Position numbers and translations under genes: made by a program. Source: Hetaerina americana (taxonomy: Eukaryota; Arthropoda; Insecta; Odonata; Calopterygidae). From it: a stretch of 64,000 nucleotides of DNA. Under the pieces are notes generated by a model. It made no database searches and was not told the DNA's origin. It was given only the letters and a program-made list of their open reading frames with translations. Of the stretch, positions 33,372 to 44,612 are shown piece by piece; the stretch's first letter is position 1; every line of letters starts with the position of its first letter. Location of the stretch: positions 1,677,501-1,741,500 of the forward strand of contig JAKTNV010000023.1 of assembly GCA_022747635.1 (NCBI GenBank), in the 5' to 3' direction.

Positions 33372-34456
33372 GTTAAAATCACCTCTAAGTCATGCGAAGT
33401 CTTTTCGCATGGAATTCAAATCTCAGAGTTCGTGGTATTGATACAGCCGTTTACTCGTGAAAAATCTGTCTTTCAAATTCCAGTCATATCTGAACGCTGA
33501 ATAAATTTCTAATGATTCGAATTCCTCTATGAAAACATCCAACCTCGCCTTTCAAATTAAGTAAGCTACTTTCCTTCTCATACGAAATAACCACTATTTT
33601 TCGATAAGTTTTGGCTTCATTCCTTTCACATGTACAGTTTAAAAATTCTTCAAAATTCATAACATACATGTTTATGTACACACTTATCCTCCAGTACAAC
33701 GTCCCAATACTTAAACCTTTGGATATTACTAAGTCTTTGAGTTTGTATGTCACCTGTTAATGTGATCAAGGCATATTCGCATTTTTATTTTTAATACGTT
33801 CTTCAATTTCGTAAATGATTATATTGATCTAAACTCAAAATAAAGGAAGTTTACAAGAATTATTTACCAAAGACATTTGCTCAAGTCTCTAAAGAATTGT
33901 TTACCATGATAGGACACTCTGACACATGGAGAACTGGTGACGCATCCCTTGAAAATCCGCATCCTAATAAAGGGTCACAATGCTATCATGGGAGCTAAGA
34001 AAGGTCTGTATTCATAATGAAAACGTTTGTGGGACCGATATGCCGCATGTTGAACAGCCTTGCTCCAAAACTAGAGCAAATATATGAGTGCGTGAAAATG
34101 CGTACTCATCTTTATATGAAGATGATAATCCCATATCTATGTAATTTCCCCGCAGGGACTGTACATAAGTGATAGCATTCCCCATTGGAAAGGGGAGGTT
34201 TAAAGAATTAAATTAAGCATTGAGCATTAAATAAGAAATAAAATTAAGCATTTGAGAAAGGGAGGAAGAGTGTGATCAAAGTTAGATCGCCCGAATTTCG
34301 AAAGACGAGCAAGACAGGATTAAATTATGAGCAGATCACTCCCCTCCGTCGGTCCTGGGTTCAAAGAGGCGGTCCCCAAAAAGGGACGCAATTGGACGCC
34401 GCAACGTGCGGATCTTTACTTCGTTAAACGCCCAGCTGGCCCGCAGCCGATGGCCT
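33372..34456. other. Unassigned left flank of the Polinton
   Basis: No recognisable gene or transposon end. AT-rich to about 34,320, then moderately GC-rich up to the Polinton target duplication. Confidence 0.5.
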
Positions 34457-34462
34457 GCTGGT

Positions 34463-34615
34463 AGTAGGTAGATTCTGGTGAGTTTGGCGCAGCAGGACAG
34501 CGCGTGCGCGCAGCGGCCATCTTGGAAAATCGAATCGAGTCGAAAACGGGCCCCGGCCCCTCCCCTCCCTCCCTCCCACCCCTCCGCGAACTTAAGCGCG
34601 GCGGGGCGCGTTGGA
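34463..34615 (+). repeat. Polinton left terminal inverted repeat
   Basis: About 153 bp pairing with 53,443-53,592 with a modest number of substitutions and small gaps. It is GC-rich, with a pyrimidine-rich CCCC/TCCC block in the middle. Similarity fades after the GCGGGGCG segment. Confidence 0.95.
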
Positions 34616-34831
34616 ACGATCCCTCTTCATATATATCCAGTAAGCTAAGCAGTAAGGACCGGCGGAGGGTAATAACGCTATGGATGACATTTGCTCCAAA
34701 CCTGTGGGCTCAATTCCCCTCTGGAAGGAGCTTGAAGAGCATATTCGAATAATAAAAGAAACGGGGGACATGAGTTTTGAACGCCTTCCCGCACGCTATG
34801 AGAGGGCATTGAGCACATAATTATTTCAACC

Positions 34832-35068
34832 ATGGATGCGAGCAGTCAACGACAAAAGAGCCACAGAGACTCTGTGTTATATTTTCTTAATAAACGGTCG
34901 CTTGGCGGCAAAGGCAATTTGTTGGGGAGGGTTCAGTTGAAGAGATATCTGAGTGAAAACAAACTTAAGGGAGAGGTAATGTTCGTCTGTTGCAATTCCT
35001 ATCATCACCCGATGATGTGTAGAAGCAAGTATCTATTCTTCTTAGATTATTTAACAGACGCAAAATGA
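34832..35068 (+). CDS. Short Polinton left-end ORF, related at its start to the right-end ORF
   Basis: A 78-codon ORF beginning MDASSQRQKS. The 43 bp covering its leader and first codons (34,806-34,848) closely match those of the right-end ORF (52,978-53,020), so the two genes, or at least their starts, are duplicates. The rest of the protein shares little and has no domain I recognise. The ORF may be a decayed remnant, because the better-looking member of the pair is the right-end one. Function is unknown. Confidence 0.45.
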   Translation: MDASSQRQKSHRDSVLYFLNKRSLGGKGNLLGRVQLKRYLSENKLKGEVMFVCCNSYHHPMMCRSKYLFFLDYLTDAK

Positions 35069-35451
35069 GTTGCTTTATTACTGCGAATCCACTCTGACCC
35101 TATCCCAACGCTCTTTCGATGGCGTCAGAAATTATTGGTCGTATATGTCCTTAAAATACGATCTGTTGTGCTACCCCGCCCAATACCATTAGATGAGGCT
35201 GGCATCCTTGCTTGGTTGACGTTTTCAAACATGATTCGACATACAAACGATTTATAGCGTTTAAACAAAATGATACGATAAATAAAAAAGCACATGCATA
35301 TAATCGATTGATAAACAAAACCGATAAACACAAACGATATCTATATTAAATAATGTGGCCTCGAAATAGTCACCCCTTAAAAACCCAGTACATTATGAAA
35401 TAATACGTTATAATACCGATATATAATACTTTATATATATATATATATATA
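35069..35451. other. AT-rich Polinton spacer
   Basis: No coding signal; ends in a (TA)n run that served as target for the mariner at 35,452. Confidence 0.6.
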
Positions 35452-36769
35452 CTACCTTGATCAAAACGTTCCCGGAATAACCACCGTGTGGCGCTCCCAT
35501 CGTTCCGATTTGAGTTCTGTTTTTTTTTGTTAAATTGATACATCTGTTGTTGATATTCCCTTTAAATCTTAGTGTCATAACTTGACATTTGCAAAAGTTA
35601 CGGTCGGTTTTCGGTATGTCCATCAGTGCTTCCTGCGATTTTTCCATTACTTCCTCTCGGCTGCTAAAACGCGTTCCCCGTAATGGTTTTTTAACTCGAT
35701 TGAACAGAAAGAAGTCACAGGGAGCCAAATCAGGTGAATTCGGTGGCTGTTGGATGGTATTTGTTGCATTTTTCGTCAAAAAATTACGAATAATGATAGC
35801 ACTGTGCGACGGTGCGTTATCATGGTGCAAAATCCACGAGTTTTCTGCCCACATTTCTGGTCTCTTTCGGCGAATTGCTTCACGCAAACGTCTCATAACG
35901 CCCAAATAATACTCTTTGTTTACTGTCTGGCCTTCTGGCAAAAATTCATGATGCACTACACCGTTGTAATCCATGAAAACCGTCAGCATTGCCTTCTTTT
36001 TTGACTGAAAACGACGTGGTTTTTTTGGTCTCGGCTCATTTGGTGAACGCCATTCACTTGCCTGATGTCTGGATTGCGTGTCGTACTCATAAACCCACGT
36101 CTCGTCTCCAGTAATGATCCTTTTGATGAATGTGGGATCGGATTCAGCCTCGCAAATCATGTCTTTTGCGACGTCAACACGGTCTCTTTTTTGCATGAAA
36201 TTGAGGTACTTTGCTGCTACACGACGGAAACCCAAATCATTAACCACAATGTCTTGGGCGGATCCATAGGCAATGTTCAAGTCCTCCGCTATTTCTCTGA
36301 TGGTTAATTTGCGGTTATTGACCAACATTTCTTTTACTTTATCAATTTTTTCACCGACTTTCGATGTCGATGGTCTGCCACTGCGTTCATCATCTTCGAT
36401 TGACTCACGACCACTTCTGAACCGCTCGTGCCACTGGTAAACGACCGTTTTTTTAGAGAATCGTTGCCGAAACACTTTTCCAACATTTCCAACGTCCGTG
36501 CGCCACTAAATCCGTTTTTTACGCAAAATTTAATACAAGTTCGTTGTTGAAAATTTAAATCCATTTCTGCAATTGTAAAAAATCGCCAACACACACAGAG
36601 ATAGATGTACTCTTGGCTACGTAACTTTTGCAAATGTCAAGTTATGACACTAAGATTTAAAGGGAATATCAACAACAGATGTACCAATTTAACAAAAAAA
36701 ACAGAACTCAAATCGGAACGATGGGAGCGCCACACGGTGGTTATTCCGGGAACTTTTTGTTCAAGGTAG
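35452..36769 (-). mobile_element. Rearranged mariner (copy 2) with 150-bp inverted ends
   Basis: The reverse-strand mariner is of the same lineage as 2,835-4,154. Its normal 3' terminus, with the last about 40 transposase codons, has been replaced by an inverted second copy of the 5' terminus. 35,452-35,602 and 36,620-36,769 are therefore near-identical inverted repeats of about 150 bp, where the standard element has only about 26-bp TIRs. TA flanks both ends (35,450-35,451 and 36,770-36,771) and the total length (1,318 bp) is nearly normal. Confidence 0.93.
35609..36564 (-). pseudogene. Mariner transposase, frameshifted and C-terminally truncated
   Basis: The start is Met at 36,564 (MDLNFQQRTC). 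The A-run near 36,453 has seven As instead of the eight in the intact copies, which shifts the frame after DSLKK. The remainder then reads as in the intact protein (RSGRPSTSK, TGDETWVYEYD, LHHDNAPSH, PDLAPCDFF) and breaks off after DIPKT where the inverted 5' end is joined. All three catalytic Asp codons remain, but the protein cannot be made whole. Confidence 0.93.
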
Positions 36770-37226
36770 TATATATATATGCACGTAGCCCTTTATACGT
36801 TATAATATTTCTTTTCGGAAAAAAATAATACAGCAATGCTAAAATTTTAGCCTTCTTAAACGCGTACATCCCATACAGTCCTCCGGCGCCGTATATCTTA
36901 TCTCCCTCTAGAGGTGACCGCCTGGCGACCCCGCTCCGTTCATGGAAATTATCTCCCTCTAGAGGTGACCGCCCGGCGAGCCCGCTCCGTTCATGGAAAA
37001 AATATTTTCCATCGACTCCCGTTTTGTGCTTCCACCATTAGTGTTAAGCCGAACATACATATATAGCTCCCGCTCGGCACGCTTGGCGCTGTTCAAACAT
37101 ATTTTCGATCGGCTCGTGCTGCCGCCAGTAGCGCGAAGCTGAAGCATTTTCCATATGCAAACTTAACACGAGCCTTCCAGTAGCTTGCCAGCCTTTCACG
37201 TGAGAGTAGTGAGTGATTGTGAAGCA
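36770..37226. other. Polinton leader region upstream of polB
   Basis: Holds the 30-bp motif shared with the right end (about 36,839-36,869) and a 51-bp tandem duplication. No ORF with recognisable content. It may hold the polB promoter, but no element can be assigned. Confidence 0.5.
36901..36999 (+). repeat. 51-bp tandem duplication upstream of polB
   Basis: TCTCCCTCTAGAGGTGACCG starts at 36,901 and again at 36,952. The two 51-bp units differ at only a few positions. Confidence 0.9.
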
Positions 37227-40200
37227 ATGGAGCAATTTTGTGACTTGGGCTACACATATTATAAAAATTTTCAAAGCCACCAAACAACCGATGTGCAACG
37301 AAGACACGCAGTACGACAACTGGGCGGAAAAATTCGACCAATAATCGAAATTGAATCAGCAGCACGAGCTCGATTGAAAACATACTGGGTGAGTGGTTTC
37401 GAAGAATTATCCGATGTTGTAACATTTTTGGGAACGATCAAAAGCATACTCAGGGAAAAAATAACCGAACAACTTCGAAGTAATCCATTGAAAATCAATG
37501 TAATTTTAAGATGCCGATTTGTAAAAGATGAGAAATTCGATGATCGATGTTTCAAAACTAAGAACGTTAGTGTTTCAGGCCGCAGATGTCGATGAGATAT
37601 TTGATTTATTGTATTCGAAACAATTAAAAGAGAAAAGTGAATATAGCGCGAGAGGGAGTGGATGGATTTTATCGATGGTTGAAGGGTTAGAACTCCGAAT
37701 AAATAAATACATCCCTTTGAAGGGGTCTATATATATTGAACTTCCAAAAAAATCAAAAACCCCAAGCCTGTAATTAACGTAAAAAATACCGACTTGTTTT
37801 GTTTTAAATATGCATTTTGGTCGAAGAACATATGCCGAGATCCGCAAAGAGTTTCGAAATATAATACCGCAGCATTCAGAACCGGTTACGATTGGGAATG
37901 TATAAGCTATCCGGTAGAAATCCGAGGAATTACAAAATTCGAAAAAACCAACAATATTTCGATTAATGTTTTCGGTTTGGATGAAAAGCAAAATGTGTAT
38001 CCGATAAAAGTAGTCGAGCGAGAGCTTGAAGATCATCGAGATTTATTATTTTTGTCCGAAAACGAAAAAAGCCATTTCTGCTGGATTAAAAACTAACCGA
38101 CTAGTGAAACATCAAGCGCGAAAACATACGGGATCCTGCTATATAGGCAAAATATGTTTTAAACGTTGTTATTCGAAAAATTCTTCCGGGGTTCACCAGG
38201 GAGATTGCAACCGAAATTCGCCATCGAAAATAATCCTTCCAACCGACGACGAAGCTTTTTTAAAGTTTATGGATTCTCGCATACAACTCGAGTTGCAATC
38301 GTTGTTTACGCCGACTTTGAGTGTTTGCTAACGCGCGTTTTGTCTTGTCAGCCGTTGAATGAGCATTCGCACACGCAAATGCGACAGCATCACGAAGCGA
38401 TGTCATTGTGCATGCTCATGGTTTCAAGTACGGGAGAATTTTTTGAGCTCGTTCTTTACCGCGGGAACGCGATCCAGGTCTTTCTAAAATAACTCAAAGA
38501 AATGGCGCTTTTTGTTCGAGACAAATACCGAAATGTAGTACCGATACAAGAAATGAGCGAAGATGAGATGATTGCATTTAACACCTGCACTTTTTGCCAT
38601 TTATGCGGCCTCGAGATGGGCGCGGACCGTGTAAGTGACCACGATCATCTCTCTGGCGAATTTCGAGGTGCAGCCCTTTATGTGTGCAATGTAAACTATC
38701 AGAAACCGAAACTCCTCCCAATTTTCTGTCAAATTATGACGCACATCTCATCGTACCGCATCTCGGCTCAGACGATTTCAAAATAACATGCATACCGAAC
38801 AATGAGGAAAATTACATTTCATTTTCGAAATATGTAGATTCGATATTCTCATACCGATTTATTGACACCTTTCGATTTATGAGTGCATCACTTTCGAAAT
38901 TTGTCGATATTCTTCCAGCCGAAAAATTTAGGCAAACTGCACGAATCTTCCGAGATAAACTAGAATTCGTCACACGAAAAGGTGTTTTCCCGTATGAATA
39001 TGTAGATTCATGGGAAACACTTGATGGAACATGCTTGCCACCCATTGAAAATTTTTATAGCACACTGACGGAACATACAATTACCGAAGACGGTTATGTA
39101 TTTGCTCGAAAGGTGTGGGACGAATTCGATTGCGATACACTAGGAGCCTATTCCAATCTTTACTTAAAAACCGATGTTCTTTTACTAGCCGATGTTTTCG
39201 AAAACTTCATAGATTCGATGATATCGACCTATGGGCTGGACCCCGCATATTATTTCACTCTGCCGGGCCTTTCTTTCGATGCTATGCTTAAGCAAACCGG
39301 CGTCAAACTCGACTTGTTAACCGATTATGATATGATTCTAATGTACGAATAAGGTATTCGAGGTGGCATAAGTCAATGCATTCAACGGTATGCCGAAGCT
39401 AATAACGAAAATATGAATCAGTTCGACCCCGAAAAGGACTCGAAGTACCTGGCGTATATCGATGCCAACAGCTTACATCTACATCTACAAAATACCCCGC
39501 AAGCCGCTGCAAGGGCGTGTGGCGGGGGGTGTTAGGTCACCAACCGTAAAAAAAGAAAAATACCACATGCAAAAAAACAACATGGAAAATTACACCCACA
39601 GCAGGGCACACACTCATGCAAAAATCCCTTCATCCAATACTCATGCAAACACATACCGCGAAACAACTAAAAAACTGCACCCCATGATGCAGCACGAAAG
39701 CCATCCTACAGTACGGAAGCCAGGACACAACAAGCAAGAAATTGAAACATCACTACCACATGAAAATGTACCACGAAACACTCCACCCCCAAAGAGTCCG
39801 TAAAAGGCAAGGAATGCGACCAAACGTTGCAGGTAGCAGGAATTTCCCCCCGCGGAGAGGGACGAGGGATTGAAAGGGAAACTTAAAAACAGATGAACAG
39901 AACACTAATGAGGTCATTCGGAAAGAATGGGTTATTATAACAAAACACATAAGGTTAGTGGAAGAGCATGCATTTAATAGAACTAATTATTCCCTAGACG
40001 CTGAGGGTGGCAAGTGGAATTTTTGCTATCTATAACCCTGCAGTTGCTATCCCGTATTGTCCGTGGGAAGAAGGAGTCGTTGAGTCGGCTAGTTCTGGCA
40101 TCTATTTCCCGAATTTTATATGCATGATCCAAGCGATCAATGTATGTAGGAGTACGAATAATTTGCGAGACCTCGGTGCTGAAACACGCGGATCTGAATT

Positions 40201-42690
40201 TATTTAATAATTTCAATCTTGCATTGAATCGTCTCTCAGCCAATGATTCCCACCCCAAATCCATGAGCATTTCGGTGACGCTTTGCGTTTTATCGTAGGA
40301 ATGTTTTACAAAACTGGCTGGCCGGCGTTGAACCTTCTCAATTTCCCGAATGAGACCTTTTTCACTCGGATCCCACACGCTGCATGCGTATTCTAAATGA
40401 GGCCTTACAAGAGCGTGGTAACAGCGTTCCTTGACCTTCGAGTCACTTTTGCCGACGATGCGTCTAATGAATCCCAATTTTTTATATGCTTGACCACAGA
40501 CTTTACGTATGTGAGTCCCCCAAGTTATTATTCGCAAATTATTCGTACTCCTACATACATTGATCGCTTGGATGATGCATATAAAATTCGGGAAATAGAT
40601 GCCAAACTTGCCGACTCAACGACTCCTTCTTCCCACGGACAATACGGGATAGCAACTGCAGGGTTATAGATAGCAAAAATTCCACTTGCCACCCTCAGCG
40701 TCTAAAAAATAATTAGTTGTATTTAAATGCATGCTCTTCCACTAACCTTATGTGTTTTGCTATAATAACCCATTCTTTCCGAATGACCTCATTCATGTTT
40801 TTTTCATCTGTTTTTAAGTTTCCCTTTCAATCCCTCGTCCCTCTCCGCGGGGGCAAATTCCTGCTACCTGCAACGTTTGGTCGCATTCCATTCATTTTAC
40901 AGAATCTTTGGGGGTAGAGTGTTTGGTGGTGCATTTTCATGTGGTAGTGATGTTTCAATTTCTTGCTTGTTGTGTCCTGGCTTCCGTGTTGTAGGATGGC
41001 TTTCGTGCTGCATCATGGGGTGCAGTTTTTTAGTTGTTTTGCGGTATATGTGTTTGCATGAGTATTGGATGAAGGGATTTTTGCATGAGTGTGTGCGCTA
41101 TTGTGGGTGTAATTTTCCATGTTGTTTTTTTGCATGTGGTATTTTTCCTTTTTACGGTTGGTGACCTAACACCCCCCGCGACACGCCCTTGCGGCGGCTT
41201 GCGGGGTATTATGTAGATTTAGATGTAGATGTATGTGCTCTAAGATTTTGCAACAGATAGAAGTGAGAGATATAGGTCTGTAATTACTGGGATCCTCACT
41301 GTCACCACCTTTAAAAATAGGCGTTATTTGCGCGGTTTTACAAATCTTAGGTACTTTGCACTCTGTGAGGGATTTTTTTAATATAAACTCAAGATACGGG
41401 GCAATGTTTGGAGCTAAATGTTTTATCACCCTAGCTGGTATATTTTCGGGACCCGGGGATTTGTTGGGTTTAATCTCGTTAAGCAATTTTAGAATATATG
41501 CGCTTATATGCGTATTGCTTATCGGAATCACTTCCGATCGGAGGCTTCAAATTGGTTGAGTTGGGGGAGGCGGTGGACGTTACGACAATCCCCGATGACT
41601 CCCCCAAAGGCTATCTTTTGGAAGTCGATCTGAAATATCCAACCGAACTTCACGATTCACACTCTGATTTACCATTTTGTTGCGAGCAGAAGACACCGCC
41701 GGGAAGTAAACACCCAAAATTGTTAACGACGCTTGACGATAAGGAGCATTATGTTGTTCACTACCGAGCATTGAAACAGGCGATAGCTGCCGGTTTACGA
41801 GTTAGGAAAATACGCAAAATAATCGAATTCGAGCAATCTCGATCGATGAAACCGTACATTGATTCCAATGCGTAAATTAGCAAAATCCGATTTTTATAAG
41901 GAATTAATGAAATACTAGTATGCAACAAACAGCGTATTCGAAGGAACATGCGAGAACGTACGAAATCGAAAAAAATCGAACTCGTCAACAATGAGAAGCG
42001 ATTAGACAAATTTATTTCAAGTTCTGTTTCTCGATCGAACGATCTTTGCGGAAAATCTCGTCGCCGTTCACCTGAGAAAAACATCGATCAAAATGAACAA
42101 ACCGCTTTATATTGGGCAGGCCGTTTTAGATATTTCGAAAGTATAAGTATTCATGTACGATTTCTTCTACGAGCACATGAAAAGAAAAAATGTAAACTTG
42201 TGTTACATATATACCGACAGCTTCATAATGGAAATGCCGATAAATTTTTACGAGGATATTAAACGGAACCGCTCTCTTTACGATACACCCAATTATCCTC
42301 CCAACCATCCTTGCCATTCGAAAGCCAACGAGAAAATAATCGGTAAAATGAAGGACGAATGTGCCGGAAAGATAATGACGCATTTCATCGGATTACGAAG
42401 CAAATTATATTCCTACCGTGTGTTGGGAGGATGTGTGAGCAAACGTGCAAAAGGCGTAAAAAAATAACGATCAGCAAAACGATCAAATTCGAAACTATAT
42501 TACCTGTTTACGTGAAAATGCTCCAGCATCCAGATCGATGTCTCTGATTAGATCGAAGAAGCATAAGCTGGGCACCGTAGAAATAAATAAAACTGCATTG
42601 AGTTCCGATGACGATAAACGGTATGTTTGCGAAGACGGAATTAATACATTATCTTGGGGGTATTATAAAATAAAGCGACCCTGGAGCGAA
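37227..42690 (+). pseudogene. Polinton protein-primed DNA polymerase B, split by a LINE and broken
   Basis: It would replicate the element from protein-primed ends. In order it shows: an N-terminal Polinton-specific region (from MEQFCDLGY at 37,227, through PLKINVILRCRFVK and RGSGWILSMVEGLEL); an exonuclease motif, VVYADFECLL (about 38,304-38,333); a Cys/His cluster, CHLCG...VSDHDHLSG (about 38,600-38,710); palm residues to YLAYIDANS at 39,470; after the LINE, SLPIGGF and the motif A region VDLKYP (about 41,630); and motif C at about 42,204-42,220. Frame changes occur near 37,575, 37,780, 38,095, 38,490, 38,700, 41,875 and 42,150, and there is an in-frame TAA at 39,350-39,352. Motif C reads CYIYTDSF, where family members have YxDTDS, so the first catalytic Asp is Tyr (codon 42,210-42,212). 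It is non-functional. Confidence 0.93.
39476..41501 (-). mobile_element. Composite LINE-A inserted in polB, 5-bp TSD
   Basis: A 2,026-bp reverse-strand LINE-A, with its tail complement at 39,476 and 5' truncation at about 41,495, flanked by GCTTA (39,471-39,475 and 41,502-41,506). PolB reading resumes in the same frame across one copy of the duplication. Inside it, 40,530-41,236 is a second LINE-A 3' end in the + orientation, inserted with loss of about 660 bp of the first. The RT of the outer copy is readable at 39,983-40,537 and 41,240-41,495 on the reverse strand (e.g. SPGPENIPARVIKHLAP). Confidence 0.92.
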
Positions 42691-42786
42691 GCATTTTCCG
42701 ATACGTGCTGCTCGAAATATGGAGATAAAAGCACAAACTGAAGAGAGGAGCGTTCATTTTTCAATTCGTGCTTCGAGAAAACGTTC

Positions 42787-43433
42787 ATGATGATCAAGTG
42801 GAATCATCCTTTTGCGTGCGTGGTTGCTGGCCCTTCAAGCAGCGGAAAAACAGAATTTGTCTTAAAGTTTATTAGAAATTTAGCGTCAATGGTGAATGGA
42901 AAGATAAAAAAGATCATATGGTGCTGTAGCTACGGGAGTGCACCTAATACAATCGAGACTTCCAAGGTTCAGTTCATATTCAGCCTTCCTGAAAGCTTTG
43001 CAAATCCTAAGAAGGTACCAACTCTGTACATCATAGATGACTTGATGCATGACTCCTTCAGCGACAACAGAGTAAGCGAGCTTTTTAGAAAAGATTCGCA
43101 TCATTCAAATATATCCGTAATTCTTATTAGTCAAAATATTTTTATCAGTTGCGTTTTCCACGTACTATATCACTAAACGCAAAATACATCGTATGTTTTA
43201 GAAATCTCCGTGATTGGTCACAATTTAGACATTTGGCGTGTCAGGTTTATCCTGAAAATCCTGCAGCGCTCACCGAAGTACATAGGCGGGTGACTTCGAA
43301 GCCATTCACTTACTTGGTACTTGACCTTGCTCAAGAAACGGACGATTGCTTGAGGTTCAGAACGAACATATTTCCCGATGAAATCGGTGAAATTTTCGTT
43401 CCACCAAATTTACTAAACCCCCTTCAAAGTTAA
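42787..43433 (+). pseudogene. Polinton packaging ATPase (FtsK/HerA type), one frameshift
   Basis: This ATPase would drive genome packaging into capsids. Walker A is GPSSSGKT at residues 15-22 and Walker B is LYIIDDLM with Asp84-Asp85, followed by a sensor-like ILISQN. Near 43,140 the frame shifts by one base in a T-run, and the C-terminal part continues at 43,149-43,433 with SLNAKYIVCF, QVYPEN and LRFRTNIFPDE, all typical of Polinton ATPases. Without the shift the protein would have about 215 residues, a normal length. The start at 42,787 is followed by a second ATG codon, so the exact Met is uncertain. Confidence 0.93.
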
Positions 43434-43439
43434 CCCAAG

Positions 43440-43790
43440 ATGAAGAGAATGAAATTAGCCAGGTTAAAGCGAAACATTAACATTTTAAGAAAGATAAAGA
43501 AGGCCTCGGCTACGAAGAGAAGATCCATCCATAAGACAGCTGGTTCAGATGTCGTCAAATCTTTGAGCGAATGTTGCCGGAACGCACTAAACGGTAATTG
43601 TAAGATAAGTCCAAAGTTGAGAAAAAAATTGCTCAGATACAAAAAAGCAATCAGAGAGATAGGTTGCTATAGAGCACCCCTGAAAAGAAAACGTGTGTTA
43701 CTTAGTCAACAAGGGGGGTTTTTATCAGCTCTTCTTGGTGCAATACTCCCACTAATCAGCGGCGGAATAGCTAGTTTGATAAAAAAATGA
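43440..43790 (+). CDS. Polinton small basic protein with C-terminal hydrophobic helix
   Basis: A 116-residue intact protein. The first 90 residues are strongly basic (Lys/Arg-rich) and contain SECCRNALNGN and LRRYK-like segments. Residues 91-116 form a Gly/Leu/Ile-rich helix, GGFLSALLGAILPLISGGI. Proteins of this layout sit between the ATPase and the integrase region in many Polintons and are thought to be minor virion or core proteins, sometimes compared with the adenovirus core peptide. The exact role is inference. It starts 7 bp after the ATPase stop, and its stop overlaps the next gene's ATG (ATGATGA at 43,787-43,793), suggesting a compact, coordinately expressed block. Confidence 0.75.
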   Translation: MKRMKLARLKRNINILRKIKKASATKRRSIHKTAGSDVVKSLSECCRNALNGNCKISPKLRKKLLRYKKAIREIGCYRAPLKRKRVLLSQQGGFLSALLGAILPLISGGIASLIKK

Positions 43791-44595
43791 TGAGTTTCAA
43801 AAATTTCGAGTTAGTGGATCCCGCAACCACCACCACATATGAAAGGAACAGAATATCAAGAACGAAATGTCAAAGTTTGATACAGAAATGCAAGGAATTC
43901 TTAAGCGGATTGATTTGAGCGATTCGCAAAAATGGCATTATTACCGAAAATTATTATATTCGTAATTAGACGCAGTAGCCGAAGGTAGCGAATATAATGT
44001 ATTACCCCATCACAGCATTTTAGAGTCCTCCAGACCCAAGTCGACACGTCGAAAAGGAAGAAAAATTGCTAAACCGTCCGAGCCTGATAATTATTTTATT
44101 TTTGAAGAAAATAATGACATAGCTCTGGACAAAAAAATTAGAGAGACTTTAAATCTAAAGGGCCTACCCGATCAACAAAAATGGATTTTATAAAGAAGAA
44201 TATTGAATTCGTACATAGAAATCGTATTAGAAAAATAAGCAGTTCATTCCATCGTTAATATTTGATTATGGTAGTCATTCCAAGGAGGCGGTGTCAAGAA
44301 GTGACATAGTAAATTCTGGGAAGGAATTATTGCAAGCAGACGCTAAGATTGGGAAACAATGGGAGGAAAACCAATAGAAAGGAATACAGAGGCTGGAGGG
44401 CCTACTGCACGACTTGGATCAACAATTTCGAGAAGGGGAAACAACAATGGGGGACGTGTCCATAAAAGAAGAAAAATGGACAACGACGAGGAGGAAGTTT
44501 TACCACCAAGAAGAGGAAGTCGAAAACGAACAAAAAGACCACCATACACTCCATCGTCCACAAACGGCAAAAGAAAGGGAAAAGTCTCTCAATAA
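43790..44595 (+). pseudogene. Conserved Polinton gene of unknown role, frameshifted
   Basis: It starts at the ATG overlapping the previous stop (MSFKNFELVDP). After about 20 codons the readable frame changes to MSKFDTEMQGILKRIDLSDSQKWHYYRKLL (from 43,868), which resembles a conserved Polinton helix-rich segment ending in a QKxxLYNxxLQxYL-type motif. An in-frame TAA follows at about 43,963, then more of the same frame to about 44,191. 44,359-44,595 is a basic, Arg/Lys-rich tail frame. I do not know a function; virion-associated is a guess from position. Confidence 0.6.
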
Positions 44596-44612
44596 GGAGG
44601 CAATATTCGAGC

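Noticed and set aside
36897..36999. CRISPR array
   Set aside because: There are only two tandem units with no spacers, and the sequence is eukaryotic.
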